A DNA stretch of 64,000 nucleotides from Tetmemena sp. SeJ-2015 (lineage: Eukaryota; Ciliophora; Spirotrichea; Sporadotrichida; Oxytrichidae), in assembly GCA_027382625.1 (NCBI GenBank), contig JAJKFJ010021234.1:124001-188000 (forward strand). Reading direction: 5' to 3'. The position numbers and the translations under genes are program-made. Below, one piece after another: positions 11,702-23,125 of this stretch. Every line of letters begins with the position of its first letter. The stretch's first letter is position 1. The notes beneath the pieces are model-generated. The model saw nothing but the letters and a program-made list of their open reading frames with translations. It made no database searches and was not told where the DNA came from.

Positions 11702-14700
11702 ATGTCAAAAGCACCAGCAGCAGGCAGTACTGAAACTGTGAAAGTTATGGTTAGAGTAAGACCTATGAACTCCAAAGAAAAAGCCAGAGGTAAGATTATA
11801 AATTCGAAATGTTAACGCTAATTTTGAGCCAGGACCCTCTTCAAATTTGAAATACCTAATTTGAAATTATTTTTGCACTTTTAATAGTCTGTCTTCCATC
11901 ATTAAAATTAACTGAAGTTGCAAACTTTTTTAATCTTCACATTTTCCCACTAACTCAGAGAGAAAGAATTTACCTTATCAATTTTTAGGTTGCAAAGCTT
12001 GTCTGCAAGTGGATTCAAATTAGAACCAGATCTATATCTCAAAGCAAGTTAAATTTATCTAATTTAATTTTTGTGAAGCCAGATGAGCAAGGAAGTTAGA
12101 AGTCATTTGCTTATGATGCTGTGTATGACTGTGATTCCTTACAGCAGTCAGTATATGACGAAAGCGCTTTCCCCTTAGTAGAGTCTGTTATTGAAGGCTA
12201 CAACGGCACTATCTTCGCTTATGGACAAACAGGGTGCGGCAAAACTCACACCATGCTTGGTCTTCCCGAAATACCTGATCTCAGAGGTATCATCCAAACT
12301 TTATTATAAGAAATGAGGGCTTAATTTAAGAATCCCAAATTGCTTCGCACATATCTTTGGCTATATCGACGGAAACAAGGACGGGACTAAATTTTTGGTA
12401 AGGTGCTCTTACCTTGAGATTTACAACGAGGAGATCCATGACTTGCTCGTTGATGTGCGCAGAGGAGGAGAGCCCCAGAAATTGGAACTCAAAGAAGACC
12501 CAAATAAGGGAGTCTTTGTTAAAGATTTGAACTGCATTATAGTTAAAAGTATCCCTGAAATTGAGAAAGCTATGAACTTCGGTACAGCAAATAGACTAAT
12601 ATAATATCATTGCTTTTAAATAGAAAAGTTGCTGCCACAAACATGAATGATACTTCATCAAGAAGTCACTCTATTTTTACAGTGTACCTTGAAACAGCTA
12701 TAGAATAAAATGGAGAGCAAAGGATCAAAGCCGGAAAGCTAAACTTAGTAGATCTTGCAGTAAGTATGCCCATTTTGTCGACCACAATTATTAGGAGCTT
12801 CAAATATTTTGATATTGTAGAAGCTCTTAAAAATGATTTTCGTCACTCTTTGCTATAACTATTAATTAGGGATCTGAAAGACCAAGCAAGACTGGAGCAC
12901 AAGGGACTACCTTAAAAGAGGGAATTAAAATTAACTTATCCCTCACTGCTCTCGGAAACGTTATTGGAGCTCTAGTCGATGGAAAATCTTCACACGTGCC
13001 TTATCGTGATTCAAAGCTCACAAGACTTTTGCAAGACTCTCTGGGAGGAAATACAAAAACAGTCATGATTGCTGCTGTTTCACCAGCAGACTACAACTAT
13101 GATTATGAATGATAGTTTATATATAAATATTATAATGATGAAACGCTGTCTACTTTGAGGTATGCATCTAGAGCTAAGGCAATAAAGAATAAACCCAAAG
13201 TCAATGAGGATCCAAAAGATGCACTTTTGAAAGAGTACGAACTAGAAATTAAAAAATTGAGGGAGATGCTTAGCTAACTTGGATAGGGAATTTCTCAAAA
13301 TATCTACTCTATATATTTAATTTAAAGTAGTTTTTATCACACAGGAAATTAGAAGTTTCAAACAGTAGATGCAAAATAGTGATCATCATATCACAATGGA
13401 TCTCAAGGAACTTCAAGTTAAAACTCAATCTAATTGGAGCAATCATTTAAACCACGAATATATAAGTTATATAATTAAATATAAAGTGTGAATGATAACG
13501 AATCAAGCGCATAGAATCAAGAATCATAGCCAGCTATACAAAAAGAAGAGACCATAGAATTTATAAAAATCTTATTTTTTCTTTAACTTTAGAAGACTTG
13601 ATTGCTAGGCTTGAACAAAAAGGCAAGAAAGTTATTATTCATGATGAAAATGATTAGTAGATTTCCTCTTAACAGCATCTACAATCAAATGAATCCGCTC
13701 AACTCTAAAGTATCTCTGAAAATATATAACTTAATTGTTTCATTATTTAAATTAGGAAGCTCTCGCCGGACTTCAAATTAAAAGACATGAAGAAGACGGA
13801 TATTTTTTAATTTTTCTCAGAGGAAATATCGATTTTTATTCTAACAACAAAGATGCTTTAATTGAATTTTTTTCTTAGCTAATTAAAAGTATTCACTTAG
13901 GCTTAGAATTTTCTTAAATATAATTTAGGAAGAGAGAATCTTCAATCAAGCTTTCCCTAGTTTAGTATCGGGCATATTTATCCAAAAACTTTCTGGCAAC
14001 TTGATGATTTAAAGTTATGAGATTAGCTCCATTAAAGTCGTTTGAGGTGGGGCTGTAACGCAGTTCCTCAAAGTGTTGAATAGGAACTTATTTAAACAAA
14101 AGCCAATTCAGTTCGATATAAGGCTTACCAGCTTAAAACATTCTTGACTCAAGTATCTTTTGCTTGTGAGATTTCTTATAAGTACTCTTTGAGTTATGAT
14201 GAGTTCTGTATCTATCAGATAAATTTTAATCTTATACTTGATTTCTAAACTACTATCTATTTTTCTCCTTTGAAATCTCATGATCAATATCATATGAGCT
14301 CTTGATGCCTTAGGCCCTGCTAAATGAATCATCCTCATCGTGCTCCTTGAACTTCTTGTTTTTTGGCTAGTATTAGAGTGTTTTCTTAGACTATGGGAAA
14401 TAGTAAACCACACTGTTCAATTGAGCCAAACCTCCTACATACCCACTCCCTTTAACTACAAAGTAAATGAATATGGGGATATCATGCTTTAGGTTATTAG
14501 AACTCTTCAGGTTCATGGCGTCTTTTATAACTGCGTTTAAAATCTAAACTTAGCCATCTTGAATAGGCCATATTCCTCCAGTCAGTAGAGAGTTATAAAT
14601 TGCGTCGGCACTAAATTCCAGTGTTCTAATTACGATTGCCTTCAAAAATTAAGGAACATTTTATTTAAATATGGCTTATTCAGTTGTTTCGTTAAATATT

Positions 14701-17700
14701 CCTTACTGAATTAGTTTCAAAGATGGATGCTGAAATAATGGAGCAAAATCGAATTTGGGAATCTTGAATCTTTGATTCTAATTTTACTCATAAGTCCTTT
14801 GTTCTAAATTTTCTCTCATAATTTATCTTGAGGAACTGAGTTATCTAGACTAGCTACTATTTTTGCGAAGCATTGTGTGAGCTTGAAATTTATTAGAACA
14901 ATTTTGATCTTAAAATCTTCCTTAATAATGTCCTATTCCGTCTAAGTGTTGGTAATTTTGGTAATATTAAGGTTGAAATGAATCCAGCTTCTCATACATC
15001 TAATATTGAGAATTTGGAGAAAAGTCTTAAATCAATTTTAGATTTTAAGTTCTTCTACAGTCAATCTATTAGCTATTCATCCAGTTTTTATTGAAGTAAC
15101 CCTCAATTTTTTGGCATTAAAATAACGGCTGAGTGTATCTTTAAGTGTGGGGTTGAAATTATTGGCAGCAGCAATTATTGGGGTATGGCATTTGAATCTA
15201 GCATGGAGGATATTAAAATGTATTGATTCTATTTACACATCTATGGGGACATAAGTCTTCTGCATAAATTTTATTTGTTTTACCATACTGGCCATAATTA
15301 CCATTCTCATTGAATTCATATCTTTATAATTACCTGAACTACGTATTGGGACGACTGGTTTAATTTTACCTAAAACTAGTATCTTATTTCTATGAATTCA
15401 CTCTGGGAGGTCTGAATCCACTGAAACTTTCATTTTAATTATCCCTCCTTTATTAATACCCCAATCTTTAATCGTTTTTATTCCAATTATTTACTCTTAA
15501 ACCTCTTCCTCTACTTACACGAACTTCATCAAATCTTTGACCCTAATTATTTCCATGGAATTGCTATCCTTCCCTTCTATTTTTCCCATAATAATTTTAA
15601 TTCTGTGACCCAAAATTTTCTCTTCTTGATTGGGTTGAGGACTATTGGTAATTTTAGTTATCCTCATAATCTGCAAACATAGGCCTCGTATCTTCATCTT
15701 AACTATTGCTTTCATCTTCATTTAAGACTTCATCAACTCTCATCAGCTATTCTCCTTGTACCAATTATGTTTAGGAGTGATTCAAGGTTAACTTCAAAGG
15801 CTACATATTGAAAATGTCATTATTTTATGAAGAGCTTTCTTTTCCAGGTAATTATTCCTACTAGGATATCAACTCTGAACTATTCTTCTATGAAGGAATA
15901 CGCATTTGAGCAGAAATCAAGGCTTCATCTATTTCAGTGAGCACCGAGAAATAATTTTTAGCTTCTTGTTTCACCTGAGTCCTAGGCTCTTCTAATTTTC
16001 CCCTTTCATTTTATTGGATATCTTAGGAAATCTAGGCGATTTCAATCGCACTGGCCTTAGCTTATTCTTTACTTTGATTTTGAGCCACAGTTTAATTAGT
16101 GGGCTTGTTTATTACAGCTTGGTTTATTATAAGCTTGAAGTATCTCGATTACTTACTGCGATAAGTTTCTGGGTAGCTATCTAGCAGCTTGTATATTCTC
16201 GATTAACTGCTATTTACCATATTCTAGGCTGATTAGTGTGTCTATTTTGACTTTAATCTAATGATGCATTTGCTACATTAGAGTGCGTCTTTTATTCTTC
16301 TTGGTGCTTTTTTTCTTCTTCTAATTGGTCAAGAGTTTGTGGCTTAATTTTGCCAAGTGATTTTGATAAGATCTCTTATTCTACTTCTAATATGATCTCC
16401 CTTAGAATCTGCTCAGTGCTTTAAAGGGTTATTAAATCAGGATTTTCTTCTTGAGAGGATGAATCCTTAGCTGCTTTATTCGATGAGCCATCCGAGTTTT
16501 CACCAGCTATCTGCATTTGATTTTAGACTGGAGAAGAGGGGTTATCACTGTCTGTTGATTTCTCTTCTTCGTGTATTTTAGCTTCATCTTCAACTAGTTG
16601 CGACTTGCTAGATTCCTCATTTCCTTCTTACTACTAATTTTGCTCCTATATGCTCCCTTTATTGGAGAAGTTCTATAGCTAATTTTCAGAAAGCATTTCA
16701 GATTATGAGTGAATACTTATTTGAAATATTATTATCAAACAAAATGGTTGCTAGCTTGTAGGTATTAGTTGAAAATTCAAAACGATAGTAAAACCTATAG
16801 ATAGCAATTGCACAGATATATTAAAGATAAGATAATGATAATTTTATTATTCTCCCAATATTTAAAATCTGCTCCCCTCCTCAGAAATTACAAAATGTAA
16901 TGAAGAAGGGGTTCAATCAGTAGCTACAAAAGATAGAGGAATAAAAATAGCATGAATAGCAATTATTAGCTCTGTAGTAGCAACAAGAATTGTAGTAGCA
17001 GCAACTGCAAGAGGAGCTCAATAAAAAGCACTTGGAAACTCTAGAGCATGAGAGACAAGAGAAAGATCAGCTCGCTAAACTCATTTAAGAACTTGAGAAA
17101 AAGCTAGTTACAGGAGGGTAGGCACTTGAACAAAAGGAGAGAGACCAAATCTAAAAACAGAGAGAAGTGTAACTCCAACTTTCATAATTTAATGCTATCG
17201 GATAATATACATGCATGTTTTAAAAGACTTTAGAAGGAACAAGAAAAGCAAAGGAAGTTAGAGTAAGAGAAGAAAAGACGTGAAGAGGAGATGCTGACAG
17301 TAGAAAAGAATTACAAATCACTGCAAGAGGAGGTAGATTCTCTTCGAGAGATAATTTAAAAGCTAAGAGTTCGCTACAAGTAATCTCAGTAAGAAATTGA
17401 AGATCTACAGCACGAGGCTTAGTTTTCTAAAGAAGATCTTCTAAGCACGATTAGATAGTAGGACAGAGAAGTGAAGTTCGCTAATAAAATAATGGCTATA
17501 CTATTGAGTGATAATGAAATGTACAAGATCAAGCAAAGAGCTTAATGGGATGACAACAGGGAAGATTGGAAGATTCCGCTGTTTACTTTCAATCCCTTGC
17601 AAAAGGATGTTTAATTTCCAACAATTAATGCTTAGGGTAAGTGTCATCAGTAAAATTTATATCCCAATTCTAATTGAAATCTGATAGGGAGAGTACAGTA

Positions 17701-18935
17701 AATGAAAGAAGAGAGGGACATTGCATTTGAGGATATTTCTTTTAGATATGCATTAATTTAATGATCAGCTAAATCCTATGCTGAATACCCATTCAAAGAT
17801 AAGTGCCAAAAACAAGAATAAGCAAGGGACCTCGCAGAATGGAGGCAAGTACGCAGGCTAGTCCGCATTGGACTAGTACATAGCCCTTCAAGGTGCTAAA
17901 TCCGTGGATGGATCTGAAGGTTAAGAATTTGAATAGGAAATGGGATCATTAGAAAGAGGGATTGGAGGACCAAATGGACTTGCTGGCTTTATAAACCCTT
18001 TATAATTTTAAATGAATAAGATATTGCTTTGGAATGGGTGGTAACTAGTAATAAAATGTAAGTTTAGCGCTTGAACAAATTAAATTGGTCTGTAAAAGAC
18101 ATACTAAAATTAGGTGAAATCTTCCCCAGTTATAACTTAATCCTCTTAATTCATGCAAAATAATTTCCCAATCAGTTTCAATTATATTGTAAAAAGATTA
18201 TAATTTTTTAAGAGTGATTATTGCAATTCATGTATTTACCTGATATGAAATAGAAGAAGCAAAAGGCACCTTTCAATCCATCGAACTACTAAGCCAAGCC
18301 ACAAAATGGATTAAGCTCAAATTAAGCAGGCAATAAAAGTTATAACGTTTCGCAAGAAGTCCCGACCGAAGGAGGAAATATCTCAACAGTAAGTACACTT
18401 ATCAGTTTTAAATAATATATAGACCTGAGTAATCAAGAAGATTAAGATGATGAAGAGACCTTGCAACAGAAGAAGAGGCTGAACGTGCATTTACAGCCAA
18501 TGCCTACGTCAATCACAAACAGAAATTTATCTATGCCTCACTAACCTAATTTGCTTTTATGAGATATAAAAATCTTTCTCTTGCCTAATTTAATGAATGA
18601 TAGTCTTGCAGCTAACTCAAACTACAATTCTGGACAGTAGTTAGCTCCATTAAACCTTCCCTCACCTTAGAACTAGCTCCAATTTTAGGGGTAGCAGTCA
18701 TCAGTGAACCAGCATTTGCTGAATTTCGCTCCTACTCAAAAAGCCAAACCTAAGCTAGATCAAATCGAACACGCAAATTTCAAAGTAAATCCTTAAACAA
18801 TGATGCACTTGGATGCTGGAAACGGATATACAAATATGATTGCTAATCTTCCATCTCCAAATTAATTTGTATTTTTTTAATTAAAATTAAGGTACTGGTC
18901 CTAAGAAAAAGCTAGAACCTCTATTAAAGTAATGA
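11702..18935 (+). CDS. Kinesin-2 motor subunit (KIF3-like), split by a nested gene
   Basis: Plus-end motor of heterotrimeric kinesin-2, which drives anterograde intraflagellar transport (family knowledge). Start [19 protein letters not shown]. The motor holds the P-loop [11 protein letters not shown] (about 12215-12250), switch [14 protein letters not shown], switch [17 protein letters not shown], and [16 protein letters not shown]. The neck follows at about 13140-13290. After a 3.1-kb gap occupied by the YTH gene, coding resumes near 16885 with a Gln-rich coiled coil containing [10 protein letters not shown]. It continues with [19 protein letters not shown] and [18 protein letters not shown], matching the KIF3 tail, and ends [10 protein letters not shown] before TGA. 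GT-AG introns are at 11790-11988, 12048-12078 and 12760-12869. IESs are at 12292-12331, 12589-12617 and 13099-13134, and more remain unresolved. That the two halves are one gene is inferred from complementarity of motor and tail. Confidence 0.9.
12292..12331. other. IES in kinesin-2 (pointer ATCC)
   Basis: ATCC at 12292-12295 repeats at 12332-12335. Removing 40 bp gives GGT ATC ATC CCA AAT TGC, that is [16 protein letters not shown], the conserved kinesin segment after the P-loop. Splicing from the nearby GT to AG would put the following residues out of frame. Confidence 0.92.
12589..12617. other. IES in kinesin-2 (pointer AAATAGA)
   Basis: The 7-bp repeat AAATAGA at 12589-12595 recurs at 12618-12624. 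Removing 29 bp gives [19 protein letters not shown], the expected switch I region. Confidence 0.92.
13099..13134. other. IES in kinesin-2 (pointer ATGAT)
   Basis: ATGAT at 13099-13103 repeats at 13135-13139. Removing 36 bp, which contain an in-frame TGA, gives [19 protein letters not shown], the conserved end of the kinesin motor. Confidence 0.92.
13893..16696 (-). CDS. YTH-domain protein (putative m6A RNA reader)
   Basis: About 920 residues, almost continuous with Gln TAA/TAG. It starts MLSENQLQNFSNKGS. The long N-terminal part is rich in Q, N and S with an Arg/Gly patch (VSRGRGLRV near 15520) and a Cys cluster. The C-terminal YTH domain (about 14660-13950) shows [28 protein letters not shown] with the first cage Trp, [21 protein letters not shown], and later [17 protein letters not shown] domains bind N6-methyladenosine in RNA. 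Between [13 protein letters not shown] and the YIELNW strand there are about 75 Lys/Ser-rich residues not usual for the fold, and the second cage Trp is not obvious. One break at 16129-16160 is an intron or an IES. The gene lies entirely between two coding blocks of kinesin-2 on the other strand. Confidence 0.82.
16129..16160. other. Intron or IES in the YTH gene
   Basis: On the coding strand a GT-AG segment of 23 bp (16134-16156) can be spliced. Alternatively, the 5-bp repeat CTTAT (ATAAG at 16129-16133 and 16161-16165 on plus) can delete 32 bp. Both restore the same downstream frame ([14 protein letters not shown]) and differ by three residues. Confidence 0.6.
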
Positions 18936-19261
18936 AACTTTAAGTATGGAATTTATTTATACAAGATGTAAAAAACGAATTTTACCATTTTATCACCCTA
19001 AATGAAAATTAAATTTTCAAAATTCAGATATTTCTTTTCAAATTTTTTCTAGAAATAATTGTTCATAAATAAATATGAACCGAGATAGATGTCTCAATAT
19101 GATTCTTTTATCTAACTTTTCAATTTTATCGTTTAATCAAGATCATTTAAATTAAATACTTAAATAGAAGCATCTTCATTAATATTCATCTTATTGGCGG
19201 AAATTAAACACATTTGGTGATTATAGATAAGTAAATAAAATAAAGAAGCATAATTTATAAA

Positions 19262-22030
19262 ATGATTAGGATTTAGATAGCAGAGACAGGACTGCTTTCT
19301 GCGCTCAATGTTGCCCACCACTACTCCCAACTAATTATTGCTCCTCACTATCTCTGAGAACTTAAGATTGACTATCTCAACATCGCATTCCTATATTCGT
19401 AAGAACTAAAATTACAAATTTCATAATAATGATTCTATTCATCAAATCAAAAGAAAATTATATTTTTTTGTTAATCTTTAAGATATTTATGCAAATAAAA
19501 AAGAAATGTCACAGAATATGTTCGTTATTTTTTAAATTAATATATTTTTTAAATGCCATCTTAACTAAGAATAAGAATAAAGATTATGACCCTTATAAAT
19601 TAAAATAATTTTTAATTTATCCACGCGATATTATTTATAGATGCGCGATGATTCCTCATTTCATTATGCCGAGTAAGCCACTTGTTAGTAAAAGGAGTCC
19701 AATTTCTAGTTTTATCGCGTTGCTAATTCTGCAAGTAAGTAGATTCATAATATTTTGAAAATTATTCTTTTAGTTACTTTTTAAGAAGTTTATTTGTATT
19801 AATCCAAATTTTAGGCCATCGCAAGTTTTCTAGCGGTGATAAGTTTTCTGGTTTAAAATTAGTAAGTTAATTTCAATTCTTTGTAATTAATTATCTCTTC
19901 TCTGTGTAAGCTTTTACTAGGAATATGGTGTTAAACGCTCAAATATTTTCAATAATGCTGAACCAAGCTATTGCAGTAACTATCTCCCAGCAACTAGGTA
20001 AGTAGATAAAAGATTCCTTAATAAATTCATATTTAGAAAGCTCAATTGAGTATAAAAAGCCTCGTTTACAAATTATGATGCAAAAGGCATACCAGTATGG
20101 AAAAGGCTCTGCGATTATTGCATCCACTGTCCTCAGCATATACACAGTCCTCTGCTTGAATCTATTCACGCCTTTCCTTTTAGTTTGTAAGACTTATTAG
20201 AGTAGCTATATAATACTTATAGTTACTATTTCTGCAATCATGTTAAAATATTATATTAAAAGCATGTTCTTATTATACTTTATCAACTGCATAGGATTGG
20301 TGTTGTATTAGATCCATAGTAAGGGAGGATTATTCATGAAACCAGGCCATCAATCAAAACCTAACCAAGCAAAAGGCATAACTTAAAAGCAAGAGAAAGC
20401 CGAAAGAAGTGAAAAATCGTTTAGCTAGAGCGAATCATCCATGTTCATGAATGATTCTGCTTCGCTCTATAGATTGAATAGCCTCCAATTATACTACCCC
20501 GAAGATTGCGACCCTAATCAATTAAAATATTAGTTTCGATTTGTCTAATTAAATTGGATTCTCCATCTAGAGATCACAGCATGCAAGACGAGGGATTTGA
20601 GGAGGCAACTCGATAGCACAGTCCAATCAACTTCAAACCTAGAACTCCTTAATCATAGGTAGAAAAGTCTCAAAAACTTTCTCCTTAAAAACATAATCAA
20701 AGAGGAATAAAAGAAAACTACTTTTATGAGGATAACTTAGAGTTAAAACGAGATTTCAAGACTCAAGAAAGGGCGCATGAAGATATTGATAATCATGAAG
20801 ACCTTGAAGACTAGCCTTTGATACATAATTAAATTAATAGATCGTTGCAAAGAGAATCAGAGAAATAAGTTTATTAATATTATGCTTATATGAGACTTTT
20901 CTTTTTTTATTAAATAAAGCTTCTCTTTTGAGAGGGTTAAATTTAACTTTAACTAATTATGTATTCAAGGATAATAGGTTATGTAATTATTAATCGAGAT
21001 TAATTAATCTGAAAAGATTTCTGATAACCACTGTTTTTCCAAATTCTAATTTTTCATAATTTTATTTACAACTAGATCCCATTAAATATTAATTTTCTTT
21101 ATAAAATAGGGCAATTAAAGTGCGGAAAAACAAGAAATGATAGGACAAAAGCTGACCAAATCAAAGAAATCTGTTTCATTCCAAAACCTTTTAACCCATG
21201 CCAAGAAGTTCAAAGACTAGTCCGACAAGCACTTTCAATATCTCTCTTCTGATTCAGTTTTGAAGGAAGTTCATATTAACTTGCCAGAAAAGGAAAAAGC
21301 CAAAAAGTATGAACTTGAAATTGAAGCAAGCGACCACTCTTTAAAGAAGCGCACCTAAATAATGAGAGACAATGAGGTTATAAATAGATTTGAATGCATT
21401 TAGATAGGTTAACTAGATATTCTTATCCACTCATTTAACATAGCAGGCAATATCTACTCGACTTTCATTCACCAATTCCTAACTACTGTCCTAGATCTAT
21501 ATATAGTCTTCCTTGCTTTCCAATTTGTCCAAAATCTAGAATTCATGACTGAAAAAATTGCAGTTTTCTCTGGCTATTTGATGTGCAGCGGAATCTACTC
21601 TTTTGGATTTGAAAGGAGAACAAACAATTAAAACGCAAAGAGTAGAGTGCTTATGAATTTCCTGGCTCAAACTGCTATCTTGGCGGCAATTTATTTTTTA
21701 ATTCAGCTGTATTTCTCTGGATACTTGTACAACTAGATTCCCTATTTTGCAAGAATCCTATTCTCAATGGGATTGTTTGTGCTCCTTAAGTACTTGAATT
21801 GCCTTCTCTCAGATCAGTTAGATGCTCATATGCAAGTTTCAATTTGGAATTCTGACTTCTTCTCCTTTGAGAAAGCATTACAGGAAAGTCAAAAATTGCT
21901 GCTGAATGTCAGAAGTACAGCCATGCCTTATTATAATTATGAGTTAGATCATTATTTTAATCGGAGAGTTAAGTTATTTAATAGAAAATTTAAAATATTA
22001 TACCAGAAAAACTATGCACGAATTTTGTAA
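19262..22030 (+). CDS. Multi-pass membrane protein, unknown
   Basis: Begins MIRIQIAETGLLSALNVAHH. Two IESs (19347-19370, 19849-19925) join an N-terminal membrane segment to AVISFLVLNAQIFSIML. The first half then has hydrophobic stretches (GSAIIASTVLSIYTVLCLNL; SSYIILIVTISAIMLKYYI) and a Ser/Lys-rich loop. A gap at about 20820-21130 contains an unresolved break. The second half has ILIHSFNIAGNIYSTFI, AVFSGYLMCSGIYSFGF and FLAQTAILAAIYFLIQLYF, and ends KNYARIL before TGA. Probably six to eight membrane spans. No transporter or receptor motif is recognised. Treating both halves as one gene is an inference from shared strand, spacing and character. Confidence 0.6.
19347..19370. other. IES with 8-bp pointer ACTATCTC
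   Basis: ACTATCTC at 19347-19354 repeats exactly at 19371-19378. Removing 24 bp deletes an in-frame TGA and gives IIAPHYLNIAFLYSQELK. This is the longest pointer found in the window. Confidence 0.8.
19849..19925. other. IES with pointer TGGT
   Basis: TGGT at 19849-19852 repeats at 19926-19929. Removing 77 bp joins AIASFLAVISFL to VLNAQIFSIMLNQ and makes one uninterrupted hydrophobic segment. Confidence 0.75.
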
Positions 22031-22275
22031 AAAGTTAAAAATTCTGAGTTCGTTAATTTAATATAATTTAATTTAAATATGTATCTGACTTCTAAAATTT
22101 GAATTGTATCGCATAATTTTTCTTGATGATTTATGTTTAATTAATAAGATAGGCAGCAGGGAATTCATCATTTATAAGAGTGGTGAAGTCTGCTTATTAA
22201 TTTCTATATTTCTAAACTTTATGTTTATCTCTATTTGGATTAAAAGTTTTGTTGTAGTTGATATCTTTTAATTTG

Positions 22276-22745
22276 ATGCTGCTTTCAATAATTTCAGTAG
22301 GGTGGCTCCTCTGGATAGATGGTAGTTAGTCTCTTTCCCTCAAACAGAGCAGTTAAGTCACTCAAAATTCTCAACTGGAGTAGCAAAGATAAGCAACAAT
22401 GAGAGACTCCATTTAAGAAAATTTTTACGCAGTGTTAGCAATCCTAAATTGCAGTACTCTGCTCACTTTCAATCTCTTTAGTAAGTGAAGGATGATGATT
22501 TATATATGCTTCAATAAACTAAATAAAATAATAGTTTGATCTTCAAGAAATCATTCTTTAAAGGTAGCATTCACAAGTTTACTTTAATTTGCTGTTTTAA
22601 AAAGTATAATTTAGAGCTACTTTACTTGCTCTTAGTACTTTTAATTACTTAAGGTCTATTATAAATGAATTAACTATTGTTGCCTCATAAGCAAATTTGC
22701 CAAATGGTTGAGAATTAATGTTTAAAACATAATCTTTGTAACTGA
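22276..22745 (+). CDS. Small membrane-protein ORF
   Basis: After removal of the IES at 22479-22531 the frame is exactly 138 codons plus TGA. It starts MLLSIISVGWLLWIDGS (hydrophobic, signal-anchor-like), followed by a Gln/Ser-rich linker, then NFYAVLAILNCSTLLTF and LELLYLLLVLLITQGLL as likely membrane spans, and ends KHNLCN. Just downstream (about 22762-22880) another protein-like plus-strand stretch begins MSQSIKIIERRQVTLKR; whether it belongs here or to another gene is unclear. No family is recognised. Chance ORFs are common with one stop codon, but the pointer-restored frame supports coding. Confidence 0.45.
22479..22531. other. IES with pointer TAGT
   Basis: TAGT at 22479-22482 repeats at 22532-22535. 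Removing 53 bp, which contain an in-frame TGA, gives LTFNLFSLIFKKSFFKG. GT-AG splicing at the same place would create a stop, so an IES fits better. Confidence 0.65.
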
Positions 22746-23125
22746 GGGGTAAATAAGTTAGATGTCGCAGAGCATTAAAATAATTGAGAGAAGACAGGTC
22801 ACTCTCAAGAGGTTAAATTAATTCAATTATCTCTAATTCATTAGCATTTACCCAATTCAAGATCTGAGTGATTAATAATTTAAGCCAGAATCGTAAACTT
22901 GGTAGGTAAGATCACATATACATATTTCAACTAATTTTGGTTTAGGATATAATTACAGATGGATTTTAAATAGAAGCAAATATCAAAAAATTTAATCAAT
23001 ATTTTGTGTTACGATTGCTTATATTCAATAGATTATAAGTAGTAGAGAATTTTATGAAATCAATAATGGAATAATTTTCATTAAACACTTTTAAGAGAGA
23101 TCACTAAGAAAATATTTATTTTTTA

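Noticed and set aside
12283..12331. Treating the kinesin break as a GT-AG intron
   Set aside because: Splicing there gives the wrong frame. Only pointer-type deletion restores [13 protein letters not shown].
13760..13960. A plus-strand continuation of the kinesin frame ([20 protein letters not shown]...)
   Set aside because: The same bases encode the conserved C-terminal part of the YTH gene on the minus strand. The plus reading has no kinesin similarity.
22762..22880. A P5-type ATPase N-terminus from ERRQVTLKRLNQFNYLQF
   Set aside because: No ATPase domain follows, and the resemblance is only to a short basic/aromatic pattern.
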